64,000 nt of DNA, taken from contig NC_011126.1 of NCBI RefSeq assembly GCF_000020785.1, positions 1 to 64,000 of the forward strand. The letters are read 5' to 3'. A program made the position numbers and the translations under genes. Shown here in pieces: positions 54,665-63,932 of the stretch. The stretch comes from Hydrogenobaculum sp. Y04AAS1. Its GTDB lineage: Bacteria > Aquificota > Aquificia > Aquificales > Aquificaceae. The notes below the pieces were generated by a model. It saw only the letters and a program-made list of their open reading frames with translations, had not been told where the DNA came from and did not search any database. Each line of letters begins with the position of its first letter. The stretch's first letter is position 1.

Positions 54665-56569
54665 TTAAAGTGTTATGCTTTTTATCAGATCATCTACACT
54701 TTTTATAGGGCTTAGACAAGTGTAATCTTTACAAGCTATAAACGTTTCTTCAGACGATTCTTCATGGTATGGAACTATGTTTGGTAAGTAATGTTTGTAA
54801 AGTTCTTTTACTCTTTCTTGGGCTTTTGATATGGGCATAGAAAGTAAAAGCTGATAACCTTTTTTATAAAGTAAAAAGCTTGTCATAAAGAAGCTACAAG
54901 CGGTAGGATTTCTAGAGAGCATATCAGAGTATATAGAAGATAATATTTGATAGCGGTTTTCATATGTATCTTCTTTTGTTATAAAAAATAACTCCACAAG
55001 GTTTAAGCCCATCACGGAGTTCCCAGATGGGATAGCCCCGTCGTAAAGGGTCTTTTGAGGTATCAGTACATCTTTTCCTACACTAAGATAAAACCCACCA
55101 GCGTTTTTGTCCCATAGTTTTTCTATCGCTTCTTCTGTCAGTGAAATAGCTTTTTCTAAAGCATCTTTTGAGAATGTAGCTTTGTAAAGAGAAAGATAGG
55201 CTTTTATAAGATAAGCGTAGTCATCAAGCATAGGTTCTATAAGCTTGTTGTGGTTTAAAGCGTGCTGTAGCGGATGTTTTGATATGTTGTTTAGATTTTT
55301 GGTGGCCATATCAAGAAAATCTTTGTCTTCAAAAACTAAGTAGGCTTCTATCAAAGCCCAGTCCATCATGGCGTTTTGGTCAAGGAGTATTTTGTCATCT
55401 ATAAGGGGCTTTTTTCTTTTTTCTCTAAAAGCTTTTAAAACTTGTAGCTCATTCTCAAACAACATCGTTGGTTCTTTTGCATATAATACGTTTTTACCTG
55501 TATAAACTCTTTTAGCTTCATCAAGAAAATTACCTTCTTTTTTTATATTGAAAAATTCTATAAACTTATCTGTTTTTTCTTTTAGTATATCTTTTATCTC
55601 TTGGTAAGTCCAAAGGTAAAACCCTCCTTCTTCTCCTTCCGTATCGGCATCCATTGATGTGTAAAAAAATCCGTTTTCGTATAGATTTTCTTTTACAAAG
55701 TTTATTGTTTTATAAACTGTATCTTTGAAAATCTCATTTTTTGTAAGTCTATAAGCTTCAGAATAAGCCAATATAGCCATTGCCTGGTCGTATAGCATTT
55801 TTTCAAAGTGCGGTAAAAGCCAATATCTATCTGTGGAATACCTATGGAAACCTCCTCCTACATGATCCCATATACCGCCTCTTCTCATGTTTAAAAGTGT
55901 TGATAATGCCATGTCCTGAAAGGGTTGTTTTTGGCTTTTAAGAAGAAGTAAAACATTGTGAAGGCTTGGAAATTTTGGGGCTTCGGAAAACCCGCCAAAC
56001 TCTTCATCGTAACGATTTGCAAGACCAAAAAGTGCTTTATCTATAAAACTTTCATTTAACTCTCTTTTTTCAAAAGAATTCATGAATTGCTTTAGCTGTT
56101 CTACCATCCTTTTTGATTTTTCTATTATGTTTTTGCTATCTTTGTCCCATAGGTCTTTTATTTGGTTTAAAAGCTTTAAAAATGAGGCTTTTGGAAAATA
56201 AGTACCTGCAAAAAATGGTTCTTTAGTGGGGGTTAGAAAAACCGAGAGCGGCCAACCGCCGGAGTTGTTTAAAAGTACGCAGTATTCTATGTAAAGGCTG
56301 TCTATATCTGGTCTTTCTTCTTTGTCTACTTTTATACTTACAAAGCATTTGTTTAAAAAAGATGCCACTTCTTCATCTTCAAAAGATTCTTTTTCCATCA
56401 CATGGCACCAATGACAAGAAGAATAACCTATGGATAAAAACACAGGTTTATTTTCTTTGATGGCTTTATCAAAGGCCTCTTCTGACCAAGGGTACCAGTC
56501 AACGGGATTATAAGCGTGCATTTTAAGATAGGGACTTTTTTCGTTTATAAGTCTATTTGGTGTTTTCAT
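54665..56569 (-). CDS. thioredoxin-domain protein of the DUF255 (YyaL) family
   Basis: A 634-residue protein with an N-terminal thioredoxin-like domain containing [18 protein letters not shown] (about residues 48-65; CHWC active-site type) followed by an (alpha/alpha)6-barrel-like region resembling six-hairpin glycosidases. Members occur across life (SPATA20 in animals), and the function is unresolved. It is preceded by a 44-base gap from the DHH gene and may form an operon with it. Confidence 0.9.
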   Translation of the reverse strand: MKTPNRLINEKSPYLKMHAYNPVDWYPWSEEAFDKAIKENKPVFLSIGYSSCHWCHVMEKESFEDEEVASFLNKCFVSIKVDKEERPDIDSLYIEYCVLLNNSGGWPLSVFLTPTKEPFFAGTYFPKASFLKLLNQIKDLWDKDSKNIIEKSKRMVEQLKQFMNSFEKRELNESFIDKALFGLANRYDEEFGGFSEAPKFPSLHNVLLLLKSQKQPFQDMALSTLLNMRRGGIWDHVGGGFHRYSTDRYWLLPHFEKMLYDQAMAILAYSEAYRLTKNEIFKDTVYKTINFVKENLYENGFFYTSMDADTEGEEGGFYLWTYQEIKDILKEKTDKFIEFFNIKKEGNFLDEAKRVYTGKNVLYAKEPTMLFENELQVLKAFREKRKKPLIDDKILLDQNAMMDWALIEAYLVFEDKDFLDMATKNLNNISKHPLQHALNHNKLIEPMLDDYAYLIKAYLSLYKATFSKDALEKAISLTEEAIEKLWDKNAGGFYLSVGKDVLIPQKTLYDGAIPSGNSVMGLNLVELFFITKEDTYENRYQILSSIYSDMLSRNPTACSFFMTSFLLYKKGYQLLLSMPISKAQERVKELYKHYLPNIVPYHEESSEETFIACKDYTCLSPIKSVDDLIKSITL

Positions 56570-56613
56570 CTGATAAAATATAAAAAGTCTGTTTTATTTT
56601 AAAATGTTTATAA

Positions 56614-57534
56614 TCAGTTAATTAGGCTTTTAAAAAACATTTCTTTATCTATTATAGCTCCGGCTGCATTGTCATGACCACCGCCACCTAAAGATTCTGC
56701 TATCTTTCTTGCAGAACCATCTACACTTCTAAAAGAAAGCTTTACGAAATCCCCAGTTATATAAAACATACAGGCTATGTTGTGCTCTTTGGCAATGAGA
56801 CTTCCTATCTCACTTTGATATATAGGTGTGTTTATGGCTGGTATCTTTATATCGTTTATATTTATGTAAAGAGGTGAATTTGACCAAATATCTTTTAACT
56901 TGTATACCATAAAATTTTTGTATTCTGATAGTATCTTGCTTTTAGTAGCTATTTCGTCAATATCTTTATGCAAAAACTCTCTCATCAAATCTGGTTTATC
57001 TGTATACATGTATAAGAAATCGTTTACTTCGTCGGTGTTTTGATATCTCCAAAGCCATATGTCTTTATCTTTTACAATATCCACTATCATCGGTAAATTT
57101 TTGTCTATAAGGGTTTTGTAAGTAAGAGATGCACCGCTTTCTGTAGGATCGTATATAAAAGTGATAAAATCGTACTCCAAAGCAATGGGCTTATCTTCTT
57201 CAATGGGTTTTCCTATAAATTTTGATATCGTATTGGCAGCAGTCTTGTGATGGTCTATTATAACTACTTCCGTGTATCCTTGTTTTTCTTGCCTTAGGCT
57301 TTGAAGGTATATTAGATCATCCCATTTAGGAGCTATATCCAAAAACCATATTTTTGAAATCTCTTTGAAATTTTGTCCTTCTGAAGGTAAATACTTGTTT
57401 ATGGCTTCTTTTACACTGGTACCGTGATTCAATGGTATAAATATAATGCTATCTTTGTTTTTTATGTGTTCTTGTAGTATAGCGGCAGACATAGTGCCAT
57501 CTATACAGCTTTTATGAAAAAAACAAATTTCCAT
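56614..57534 (-). CDS. DHH-family phosphoesterase
   Basis: A 306-residue two-domain metal-dependent phosphoesterase. The DHH domain has VVIDHHKTAAN, with a metal-ligand Asp in FHKSCIDGTMSAA, and the C-terminal DHHA1 domain has the GGGGHDNAAGAII signature. Candidates are nanoRNase/pAp phosphatase or c-di-AMP phosphodiesterase; the latter would pair with cdaA in this window, but its short, GdpP-unlike form makes that uncertain. The ATG at 57534 overlaps the rpsA TGA by one base (TGATG). Confidence 0.85.
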   Translation of the reverse strand: MEICFFHKSCIDGTMSAAILQEHIKNKDSIIFIPLNHGTSVKEAINKYLPSEGQNFKEISKIWFLDIAPKWDDLIYLQSLRQEKQGYTEVVIIDHHKTAANTISKFIGKPIEEDKPIALEYDFITFIYDPTESGASLTYKTLIDKNLPMIVDIVKDKDIWLWRYQNTDEVNDFLYMYTDKPDLMREFLHKDIDEIATKSKILSEYKNFMVYKLKDIWSNSPLYININDIKIPAINTPIYQSEIGSLIAKEHNIACMFYITGDFVKLSFRSVDGSARKIAESLGGGGHDNAAGAIIDKEMFFKSLIN

Positions 57535-59111
57535 CACTTTAACTTGTTCTTAAGGATATCACCAAGCTTAAAGCCAGATGAAGAGTCGTTTACTTTTATA
57601 AACTCTTTTTGGTCGCCTTGTTCTTTTTGCTGTTTTTTGGTTTCTTGTATCATACTGAAAGTAATTTTTTCCTCTTTTGGATTTACCTCTAAAACTTTAA
57701 CCGTTATGTTTTGACCAGGCTCTAAGTTTGTGTTTTTAGGTATTTCAGATATTGGCAATAGGCCATCTATGCCTTCTGGCAAACCTAAGAAGGTACCAAA
57801 AGGTCTTACTTCTTTTACCGCAAGCTCTACTTGTTGTCCTGGTTTGTACCTTTCTGGTATTACACTCCAAGGATTTTGAGTAAGCTGCTTTAAGCCAAGC
57901 TTTACTTTTTTACCATCTAGGCCTAGTACCATAAACTCTTTTTCTTCTCCAGGGGTAAGCAACTCTTCTGAGCGTGCGTTTTTAAGCCAAGACATATCTT
58001 GTTTTTTCACTATGCCTTCTACGTTTGGTCCTAGCTCTATAAACGCAATGTTTGGATGTACGGTTTTTACTTTTCCCTTTACTATCGTATTTGGTGGGTT
58101 TGATTTTATAAAATCCGCTGCTGGGTTTTCTTCAGAAGGTACTATGTTTACATCTATTTGTTTTTTATCTTTGTCTATTCTTGTTACAACAAGTTTTAGT
58201 TTTGTGCCACTCTTTAAAAGCTTGTTGCCGATATTTTTCATGCTTTCTTCTGGTACTAAGGCTGTAATACCTTCTTGTAATTCTACGAAAAGCCCCTTCC
58301 CTTTTCTATAGAAAGATACTTTGCCCTCTGTTTTGTCTCCTTCTTTTAGCTCCAATGTTTCCCATATATTCTTCTTTGGTTTTCTTAGGCTTAATATAAG
58401 AAAATCACCCTTTTTGGCTTTTTTAATAACTCTAACCTCTAACGTATCGTTTTCTTTTATATTTGTGCCTTTTGGTATTTCGTAATGCGGTACGAAGCCT
58501 CTAACCCCTTCTTTTAAAAGCACTGTAATACCTTTTTCTGGGTCTACTTTTATTACTTTTCCTTCTATTGTAGAGCCTACTTCTAACGAGTTTATAAATT
58601 CAAGTTGTTTTTGATGCCTTTCAATGTTCTCATACTCTTTGTAAGATACGTTTACCATAGGTTTTCCATTTTCATAGGTGGCTTTTGTTACCAACACCTT
58701 TATTTTGTCTCCTATATTTACATGCCTTGGAGCTTCACCAAAGGGCATCAAAGCCCTAATATCTTCAAGTTGTACAAAAAATCCAGGTTTTCCTTTTGAT
58801 TCTACTATAACATCTATAGGTGTTTTTTGTTCTAACGCTTTTTTGGCTATAGAAAAACCTTTCGAAGATTTTAAGGGTTTTGTGGAAAGTATTGGATTTT
58901 CAATTCCTCTTAGTTTTATAATAACGGCCTCTATTTCTTGGCCTATCTCAACATCACCTACTTCATACCGCCTTATAACGCCTTCTATTTTATAACCTAT
59001 ATCCAAGTACACGTTTGAATCTGTAATTTTTACCACAGAACCCTTTACTACGCTTCCTGTGGAAAACTGCTCCTTTTGAGCTTTTAATAACTCTTCAAAC
59101 TCTGTTACCAT
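57534..59111 (-). CDS. rpsA: 30S ribosomal protein S1
   Basis: A 525-residue RNA-binding protein with six S1 repeats, at about residues 18-83, 97-160, 178-244, 260-328, 342-405 and 421-488; repeat 6 has GQQVELAVKEVRPFGTFLGL. S1 helps load mRNA onto the 30S subunit, notably mRNAs with weak Shine-Dalgarno sites. The DHH gene follows with overlap. A structured repeat array lies directly upstream, between mazG and rpsA. Confidence 0.93.
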   Translation of the reverse strand: MVTEFEELLKAQKEQFSTGSVVKGSVVKITDSNVYLDIGYKIEGVIRRYEVGDVEIGQEIEAVIIKLRGIENPILSTKPLKSSKGFSIAKKALEQKTPIDVIVESKGKPGFFVQLEDIRALMPFGEAPRHVNIGDKIKVLVTKATYENGKPMVNVSYKEYENIERHQKQLEFINSLEVGSTIEGKVIKVDPEKGITVLLKEGVRGFVPHYEIPKGTNIKENDTLEVRVIKKAKKGDFLILSLRKPKKNIWETLELKEGDKTEGKVSFYRKGKGLFVELQEGITALVPEESMKNIGNKLLKSGTKLKLVVTRIDKDKKQIDVNIVPSEENPAADFIKSNPPNTIVKGKVKTVHPNIAFIELGPNVEGIVKKQDMSWLKNARSEELLTPGEEKEFMVLGLDGKKVKLGLKQLTQNPWSVIPERYKPGQQVELAVKEVRPFGTFLGLPEGIDGLLPISEIPKNTNLEPGQNITVKVLEVNPKEEKITFSMIQETKKQQKEQGDQKEFIKVNDSSSGFKLGDILKNKLK

Positions 59112-59150
59112 GCCAAATCTGCCTCCAGTTGAGATATTTTATCATAAAAG

Positions 59151-59384
59151 CTAGTGTGCAAAGCATTTCTCTGTGCTCCTTGCGCTGTATTGCCTCTTTT
59201 TAACGCTGAAATGCGATTTCATCGCTCTAGTGTGCTCTCGCATTTCTCTGAGCTACTGTGAGCCATTGCCTGTTTATTAACGCTGAAACGCGGTTGCACC
59301 GCTCTAGTGTGTAAAGCATTTCTTACACTACCAGTGTCTGTTCTTTTATCTATCCACAAAGTAAAATGCAATTTCATCGCTCTA
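59151..59384. repeat. tandem array B of the structured repeat family
   Basis: Same family as array A. A partial unit starts at 59151 and full units at 59195 and 59272. A partial unit starts at 59340 and overlaps the mazG stop codon. The core hairpins are GCGAT-TTC-ATCGC (unit at 59195), GCGGT-TGC-ACCGC (59272) and an imperfect GCAAT-TTC-ATCGC (59340). Each hairpin is followed by TCTAGTGTG or a close variant, then GCATTTCT. It lies 40 bases upstream of the rpsA start. Confidence 0.88.
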
Positions 59385-60137
59385 AAACTCATAATCAAAC
59401 TTTTTTGCTTCTTTCCAATAGGTATCCATTTCTTCTAAAGAAGCCTCTTTTAAAGATTTTCCTTTGTTTTTTAGACTTTTTTCAACAAAATTAAATCTTT
59501 TCATCATTCTATCGTTTGCTTTTTGTAGCGCTTTTTCAGCGTTTACGCCTAAAAACCTTCCATATTCTACTATAGCTATAAGTATATCACCAAACTCGTG
59601 TTCTATATCTTTGAAATTACCATTTTCTAAAGCTTCTTCTAGCTCCTCAAGCTCCTCTTTTAGTTTTTCTTTCACTTGACTTACATTTTCAAAATCAAAA
59701 CCCACCTTTGCCATGCGGTCTTGAATTTTTTGGCACCTCATAAGAGCACACATCGATTTTGGTATACCATCTAAAAAGTATTCTCTTTTCTCCGCTTTTT
59801 TATGTTCCCAATTTTCTAAAACAGCCTTTGGATCTTCATTTCCGAAGACGTGTGGATGTCTTTCTACAAGTTTTTTTATTAAAAGCTCAAAAACATCGTT
59901 TATGTCAAATTCTTTATTTTCTTTTGCTATTTGCGCATGAAACACTATTTGAAGAAGCAAGTCTGCCAGTTCTTCTTTTATAGCTTCCTTATCTTTGGAG
60001 TCTATGGCGTCCACCAACTCGTAAGCTTCTTCTAAGACGTATTTTGCAAGGCTTTCATGGGTTTGTTTCTTATCCCACGGACAATTTTGCCTTACTTTTT
60101 CAAAGGTTTTGATAAGTTCTTCCAATATACAACTCAT
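59382..60137 (-). CDS. mazG: nucleoside triphosphate pyrophosphohydrolase MazG
   Basis: Hydrolyses NTPs to NMPs to clean nucleotide pools. The 251-residue protein has two MazG domains. The first carries the metal motif EEAYELVDAIDSKDKEAIKEELADLLLQIVFH (Glu-rich helices), the second LKEELEELEEALENG and HEFGDILIAIVEYGRFL. It starts at 60137 opposite the tmRNA gene and is probably its own unit. Its stop lies inside a degenerate repeat unit. Confidence 0.95.
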   Translation of the reverse strand: MSCILEELIKTFEKVRQNCPWDKKQTHESLAKYVLEEAYELVDAIDSKDKEAIKEELADLLLQIVFHAQIAKENKEFDINDVFELLIKKLVERHPHVFGNEDPKAVLENWEHKKAEKREYFLDGIPKSMCALMRCQKIQDRMAKVGFDFENVSQVKEKLKEELEELEEALENGNFKDIEHEFGDILIAIVEYGRFLGVNAEKALQKANDRMMKRFNFVEKSLKNKGKSLKEASLEEMDTYWKEAKKFDYEF

Positions 60138-60267
60138 GTTAAAAAGCTTATTTTAATGCTTTACATTTTAAAAATCAATGTTTATTTTATATGCTTTTAC
60201 AGATACTTAGATAATCCTTGTAAAATAATGATATATATCATACAAATTTACCTATATTTTAATAATT

Positions 60268-60273
60268 TATAAT
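60268..60273 (+). promoter_or_regulatory. -10 box of ssrA
   Basis: TATAAT ends 13 bases before the mature 5' end of tmRNA. The -35 region is not consensus. Confidence 0.45.
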
Positions 60274-60286
60274 ATATTCGTAAAGA

Positions 60287-60712
60287 GGGGGCGAACGGTT
60301 TCGACGTTGGAGCGCCGGGTAGATGATAGCAGGCCAGGTGGCGACTGTGATAGCCAAAACAAACAGCTCCCGAAGCTGAACTCTCTCTCGCTGCTTAACT
60401 AAAAGCAGCGCGTCCTTGCTGGTTTTGGTACCTTGGCCAGCTGTGGGCGTCAGAGAAAGGTGTCCTGGTTGGTGATTTGCTGTCTTGCGCCAAACCAGTA
60501 CTTAAGACAGCCTGAGGTTTGTGGTTTTTCATAGGTTTTGCCTCAAACCCAGTAAGAGTGGCAAAGACACGTTTCTGGACTAAGGAACAGGCACAGCCAC
60601 TCCTTAGCTCTGAGAAATGCTGTTAGCACACTTAATAAAACCTATGTAAGCTTGTAGAAGTCATCTATCCCGGTTCTGACGGACGCGGGTTCGATTCCCG
60701 CCGCCTCCACCA
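60287..60712 (+). ncRNA. ssrA: transfer-messenger RNA (tmRNA)
   Basis: One-piece tmRNA of 426 nt. The acceptor GGGGGCG pairs with CGCCTCC, and the T arm ACGCGGGTTCGATTCCCGC and CCA end are encoded. Helix P2 pairs CCGGGTAGATGA with TCATCTATCCCGG. The tag frame is GCT at 60366 to TAA at 60396-60398, encoding APEAELSLAA. Near the 3' side, CTAAGGA (60580-60586) pairs with TCCTTAG (60601-60607) and the loop ACAG can pair with CTGT at 60620-60623, giving a pseudoknot in the PK4 position. Bases 60584-60632 match a repeat unit on the opposite strand at 44 of 49 positions. Confidence 0.97.
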
Positions 60713-60739
60713 TAATAATAAACAACAGACTGTAAGATC

Positions 60740-60771
60740 TTAACCAAAAATTAAGAAAAATAGAATATAAT
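60740..60771 (+). promoter_or_regulatory. promoter of the CZB gene with TTAA direct repeat
   Basis: TATAAT at 60766-60771; TTAACC (60740-60745) and TTAAGA (60751-60756) are 5 bp apart upstream of it, the same layout as before phoU. Confidence 0.4.
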
Positions 60772-60799
60772 AATGTCTAAATTAATTAGGAGGGTCATT

Positions 60800-61264
60800 A
60801 TGTCCAGTCTAGATAGAGATGCTTTGTATAGGCTTGATATATTGGTTAGGCATTGTGAGGATATCTTAAGCAAACTGGATAGTATTAAAGAACAACTTAA
60901 CAATGATAGTTTATTAGATAGGCTTGTAGAAGGCGTACGCATGCATGAATTGTATATATTAAATTTTAAAAAGTTTTTAAACAGTGAGATTGATTGGATA
61001 CCGCCAAAATATACACAATGCAATTTTGGCAAGATATACTACAGCATTGATAAAAGCTATATTTCAAAGACTTACGGAGAAGCTGCTGCTTCTATGTTTG
61101 AAAGAATTGGCAATATTCATATGAGTTTTCACGAAACCACTGAGGAATGTCTTAAGCGTAAAAGTAACTATGAAGTTAAAATGCTAATCGTAGAGTTGGC
61201 TTCCAAAAGTAGTATGTTGGTAGATATGGTGTTGAGGCTATCGGCAACAATGTCAAGAAACTAA
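60800..61264 (+). CDS. stand-alone CZB (chemoreceptor zinc-binding) domain protein
   Basis: A 154-residue soluble helical protein. It has the 3-His/1-Cys pattern of the CZB domain: His49 in RMHELYILNF, Cys74 in QCNFGKIYY, and His107 and His111 in IHMSFH. CZB domains bind zinc and sense hypochlorous acid or zinc, usually at the C-terminus of chemoreceptors or diguanylate cyclases; here nothing else is fused, apart from about 45 N-terminal helical residues. AGGAGGG lies 6 bases before the ATG at 60800. Two chemoreceptors occur in the window but neither is adjacent. Confidence 0.82.
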   Translation: MSSLDRDALYRLDILVRHCEDILSKLDSIKEQLNNDSLLDRLVEGVRMHELYILNFKKFLNSEIDWIPPKYTQCNFGKIYYSIDKSYISKTYGEAAASMFERIGNIHMSFHETTEECLKRKSNYEVKMLIVELASKSSMLVDMVLRLSATMSRN

Positions 61265-61361
61265 GATAAGCCAAAGCTTATAGAAAAATAACAATTTTTC
61301 ATAGCACAAACAATCTCAATAGGTTAAAATAAAAGATATTAGCTATTTGGAGGTAAAATAA

Positions 61362-62363
61362 ATGGCGAAAATTTACTACGACGAAGATGCATCTTTGGGT
61401 ATCTTGGCTATGAAAACTGTAGCCATAGTGGGTTATGGTTCTCAAGGACACGCTCATGCTTTAAATCTAAGAGACAGTGGTATTAGGGTTATAGTGGCTT
61501 TAGACGATAAAAGTCCTCATAGAAAAACTGCTATGGAAGATGGTTTTAGCGTATATACCACCTCTAGAGCAACTCAAGAGGCCGATGTGATAATGATATT
61601 AACACCAGACACGGTTCAACCAGCTGTATATAAAGAATGCATAGAACCTAATTTAACACCTGGAAAAGCTATAGCCTTTGCCCATGGTTTTAACATACAT
61701 TTTGGTCAAATAGTGCCACCAAAAGATATAGATGTATTTATGGTGGCTCCAAAAGGACCAGGCCATTTGGTAAGATGGATGTACGAAGAGGGAAAAGGAG
61801 TACCAGCTCTTATATCTATACATCAAGATGCTACAGGTTCTTGTAGAGATATAGCCTTAGCTTATGCAAAAGGCATAGGTGCTACAAGGGCTGGGGTTAT
61901 AGAAACCACGTTTAGAGAAGAAACGGAAACAGACTTATTTGGTGAGCAAGCGGTGCTTTGTGGTGGTGCTACAGCCCTTATAAAAGCTGGTTTTGAAACG
62001 CTTGTAGAGGCCGGTTATCAACCAGAGATGGCTTATTTTGAATGTCTTCATGAGTTAAAGCTAATAGTAGACCTCATATACCAACACGGCATAGCTGGTA
62101 TGAGATATTCTATATCAGATACCGCAAAATATGGCGATGTAACAAGAGGTGATAGAGTATACGAAGCTGTCAAACCTCTTATGAAACAGATGCTCAAAGA
62201 AATTCAAGATGGTGAGTTTGCCAGAGAATGGATATTGGAAAATCAAGCCAACAGACCAGTTTACAACGCTCTTTTAAATAAGGATAAAGAACATTTGGTG
62301 GAAAAAGTTGGTAAAGAGCTAAGACAGATGATGCCGTGGCTATCTGGTAAAGAGTTAAAATGA
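61362..62363 (+). CDS. ilvC: ketol-acid reductoisomerase, class I
   Basis: Second step of valine, leucine and isoleucine synthesis. The N-terminal Rossmann domain has [18 protein letters not shown] (about residues 23-40), and the C-terminal knotted domain has the metal-ligand motifs [21 protein letters not shown] and [17 protein letters not shown]. 333 residues, class I size. The cofactor loop [12 protein letters not shown] suggests ordinary NADPH use but is not diagnostic. GGAGG precedes the ATG. It overlaps the next gene by 4 bases (ATGA). Confidence 0.97.
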   Translation: MAKIYYDEDASLGILAMKTVAIVGYGSQGHAHALNLRDSGIRVIVALDDKSPHRKTAMEDGFSVYTTSRATQEADVIMILTPDTVQPAVYKECIEPNLTPGKAIAFAHGFNIHFGQIVPPKDIDVFMVAPKGPGHLVRWMYEEGKGVPALISIHQDATGSCRDIALAYAKGIGATRAGVIETTFREETETDLFGEQAVLCGGATALIKAGFETLVEAGYQPEMAYFECLHELKLIVDLIYQHGIAGMRYSISDTAKYGDVTRGDRVYEAVKPLMKQMLKEIQDGEFAREWILENQANRPVYNALLNKDKEHLVEKVGKELRQMMPWLSGKELK

Positions 62364-62983
62364 ATCTTACCAAAAAACGTTATAAACTAAAAAAGTTTTA
62401 CGCTCCCATGGGGCATGTGTTTGTAAAGATGCACATGTCCCCAAACGTAATAACCCTTTTGTCTTTGGCTTTTGGACTTACAGGCGCTTACTTTTTTTAT
62501 ATACACAAACCACTAACCGGAGCATCGTTTTTGATAATATCGGGATTTTTAGATTTGATGGATGGTGTGGTTGCGAGGCTTGAAGATAAAGCTTCGAAGT
62601 TTGGGGCAGCTTTTGACTGGATAGCAGATAAAACTGTAGATGGTTTTATACTTGGAAGCATAGGTTTTGCATATGGGTCTCCTTTTATAGCTATAAGCGC
62701 TATTACATTTTCTATGCTTCATACCTTTATAAAGCCAGTGGTGTATGCTGAGATTGGTTTTTCCGAAAGACAAAAAGGTAAGATAGATGATCCTTTGGAA
62801 GGGATAGGTTTTTTCGGTAGGCCTGAAACCCATATAAGTATATTATTTTTTAGTATATTAGAGCGCATAAACCCTATTTTTGGTCTGCATCTTGGCATGA
62901 AACTTATAGTGCTATTTACGTTTGGTTCGCTTTTAATAAGAATTTTGTATCTTTTAAAGAAATACGGGAAGGATTATGAATAA
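62360..62983 (+). CDS. CDP-alcohol phosphatidyltransferase
   Basis: An integral-membrane phospholipid-synthesis enzyme, 207 residues with about six hydrophobic segments. The family signature DG-x2-AR-x8-G-x3-D-x3-D is complete in [20 protein letters not shown] followed by DWIAD. The acceptor (glycerol phosphate, serine or inositol) cannot be told by sequence. Its spacing (it overlaps both ilvC and the reductase gene) shows cotranscription, not a shared pathway. Confidence 0.92.
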   Translation: MNLTKKRYKLKKFYAPMGHVFVKMHMSPNVITLLSLAFGLTGAYFFYIHKPLTGASFLIISGFLDLMDGVVARLEDKASKFGAAFDWIADKTVDGFILGSIGFAYGSPFIAISAITFSMLHTFIKPVVYAEIGFSERQKGKIDDPLEGIGFFGRPETHISILFFSILERINPIFGLHLGMKLIVLFTFGSLLIRILYLLKKYGKDYE

Positions 62984-63644
62984 CCAAGATAAACCTTATG
63001 TAATAATAGTATCAGAGCTAACTTTGGATGGCAAGTTAACACTATACAGAGGGGCATCTTCTAAAGAACTTATGACTCTTATGGATGAAGAGGCTTATAG
63101 ATACCTTCATGAGGTAAGGGCAAAAGTAGACGCCATAATGGTAGGCTGTGAAACCATAAGGACAGACAATCCAAGCCTTACGGTAAGATATGTAAAAGGT
63201 AAAAACCCAATAAGAGTTATACCTTGCTCTACGGCAAACATACCGTTTGATGCAAACGTTTTATCAAAGGATGCTCATACGATCATAGCCACCACCAAAA
63301 GAGCCCCAGAAGAAAAAATCAAAAAACTTACGGAAATGGGTATAGAAGTGCTTGTGACAGGAGATTACCTTGTGGATTTTGAGCTTTTACTAAAAAAATT
63401 AAGAGAAAAAGATATAAAAAGCTTGATGGTAGAAGGTGGTTCTTCTATAAATTGGGAGCTTTGTAAGTTAAAAGCTGTAAATGAAATTCGTATTATACAT
63501 CTTCCTGTAATTGTTGGCGGTGAAAACGTTCCTACTTTGGTAGGCGGAGAGGGTTTTAAGACTTTAAACAATATACTTCATCTAAGGCTTAGGGCGCATT
63601 TTAAAAGAGGATACCATCTCATCACCGAATGGGAAGTGGTATAA
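62976..63644 (+). CDS. RibD C-terminal-type reductase
   Basis: A 222-residue dihydrofolate-reductase-fold protein like the reductase half of RibD, acting on the ribosylamino-pyrimidine intermediate of riboflavin synthesis. Visible motifs are AKVDAIMVGCETIRTDNPSLTVRY and SLMVEGGSSINWELCK. The deaminase half of RibD is absent, as in archaeal-type split enzymes. It overlaps the transferase gene by 8 bases. Confidence 0.88.
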   Translation: MNNQDKPYVIIVSELTLDGKLTLYRGASSKELMTLMDEEAYRYLHEVRAKVDAIMVGCETIRTDNPSLTVRYVKGKNPIRVIPCSTANIPFDANVLSKDAHTIIATTKRAPEEKIKKLTEMGIEVLVTGDYLVDFELLLKKLREKDIKSLMVEGGSSINWELCKLKAVNEIRIIHLPVIVGGENVPTLVGGEGFKTLNNILHLRLRAHFKRGYHLITEWEVV

Positions 63645-63674
63645 TAAAGGTATAAATTTTTGGAGGTATTTAAA

Positions 63675-63932
63675 ATGCAAGAAAATCAAGAAGGTTATTA
63701 CGCAGTGCCCTTCAGCATAGTGGGGTTGTTTCTTACAAACAAGGATGTGGAGCAAAGCATTAGGGAGGAGATAAGCCCTGAAGAACTTGAAAAACTTCAA
63801 GAGATCGTAGCTAAAATGCTTTTTACCTCTGGAGTTAACGTAGCCCTATATCCTGGAATAGTGCCACCAGATCAAGCTGTAGAAGCGGTAAATGAGCTTG
63901 AAGATCTCATTATGGGCGAAGGAGAAGAATGA
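63675..63932 (+). CDS. hypothetical protein
   Basis: An 85-residue acidic protein starting MQENQEGYYAVPFSIVGLFL. I do not recognise it. GGAGG lies 7 bases before the ATG at 63675. It is followed by dapB with ATGA overlap, so it belongs to the same operon. No cysteines and no clear membrane segment. Confidence 0.7.
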   Translation: MQENQEGYYAVPFSIVGLFLTNKDVEQSIREEISPEELEKLQEIVAKMLFTSGVNVALYPGIVPPDQAVEAVNELEDLIMGEGEE

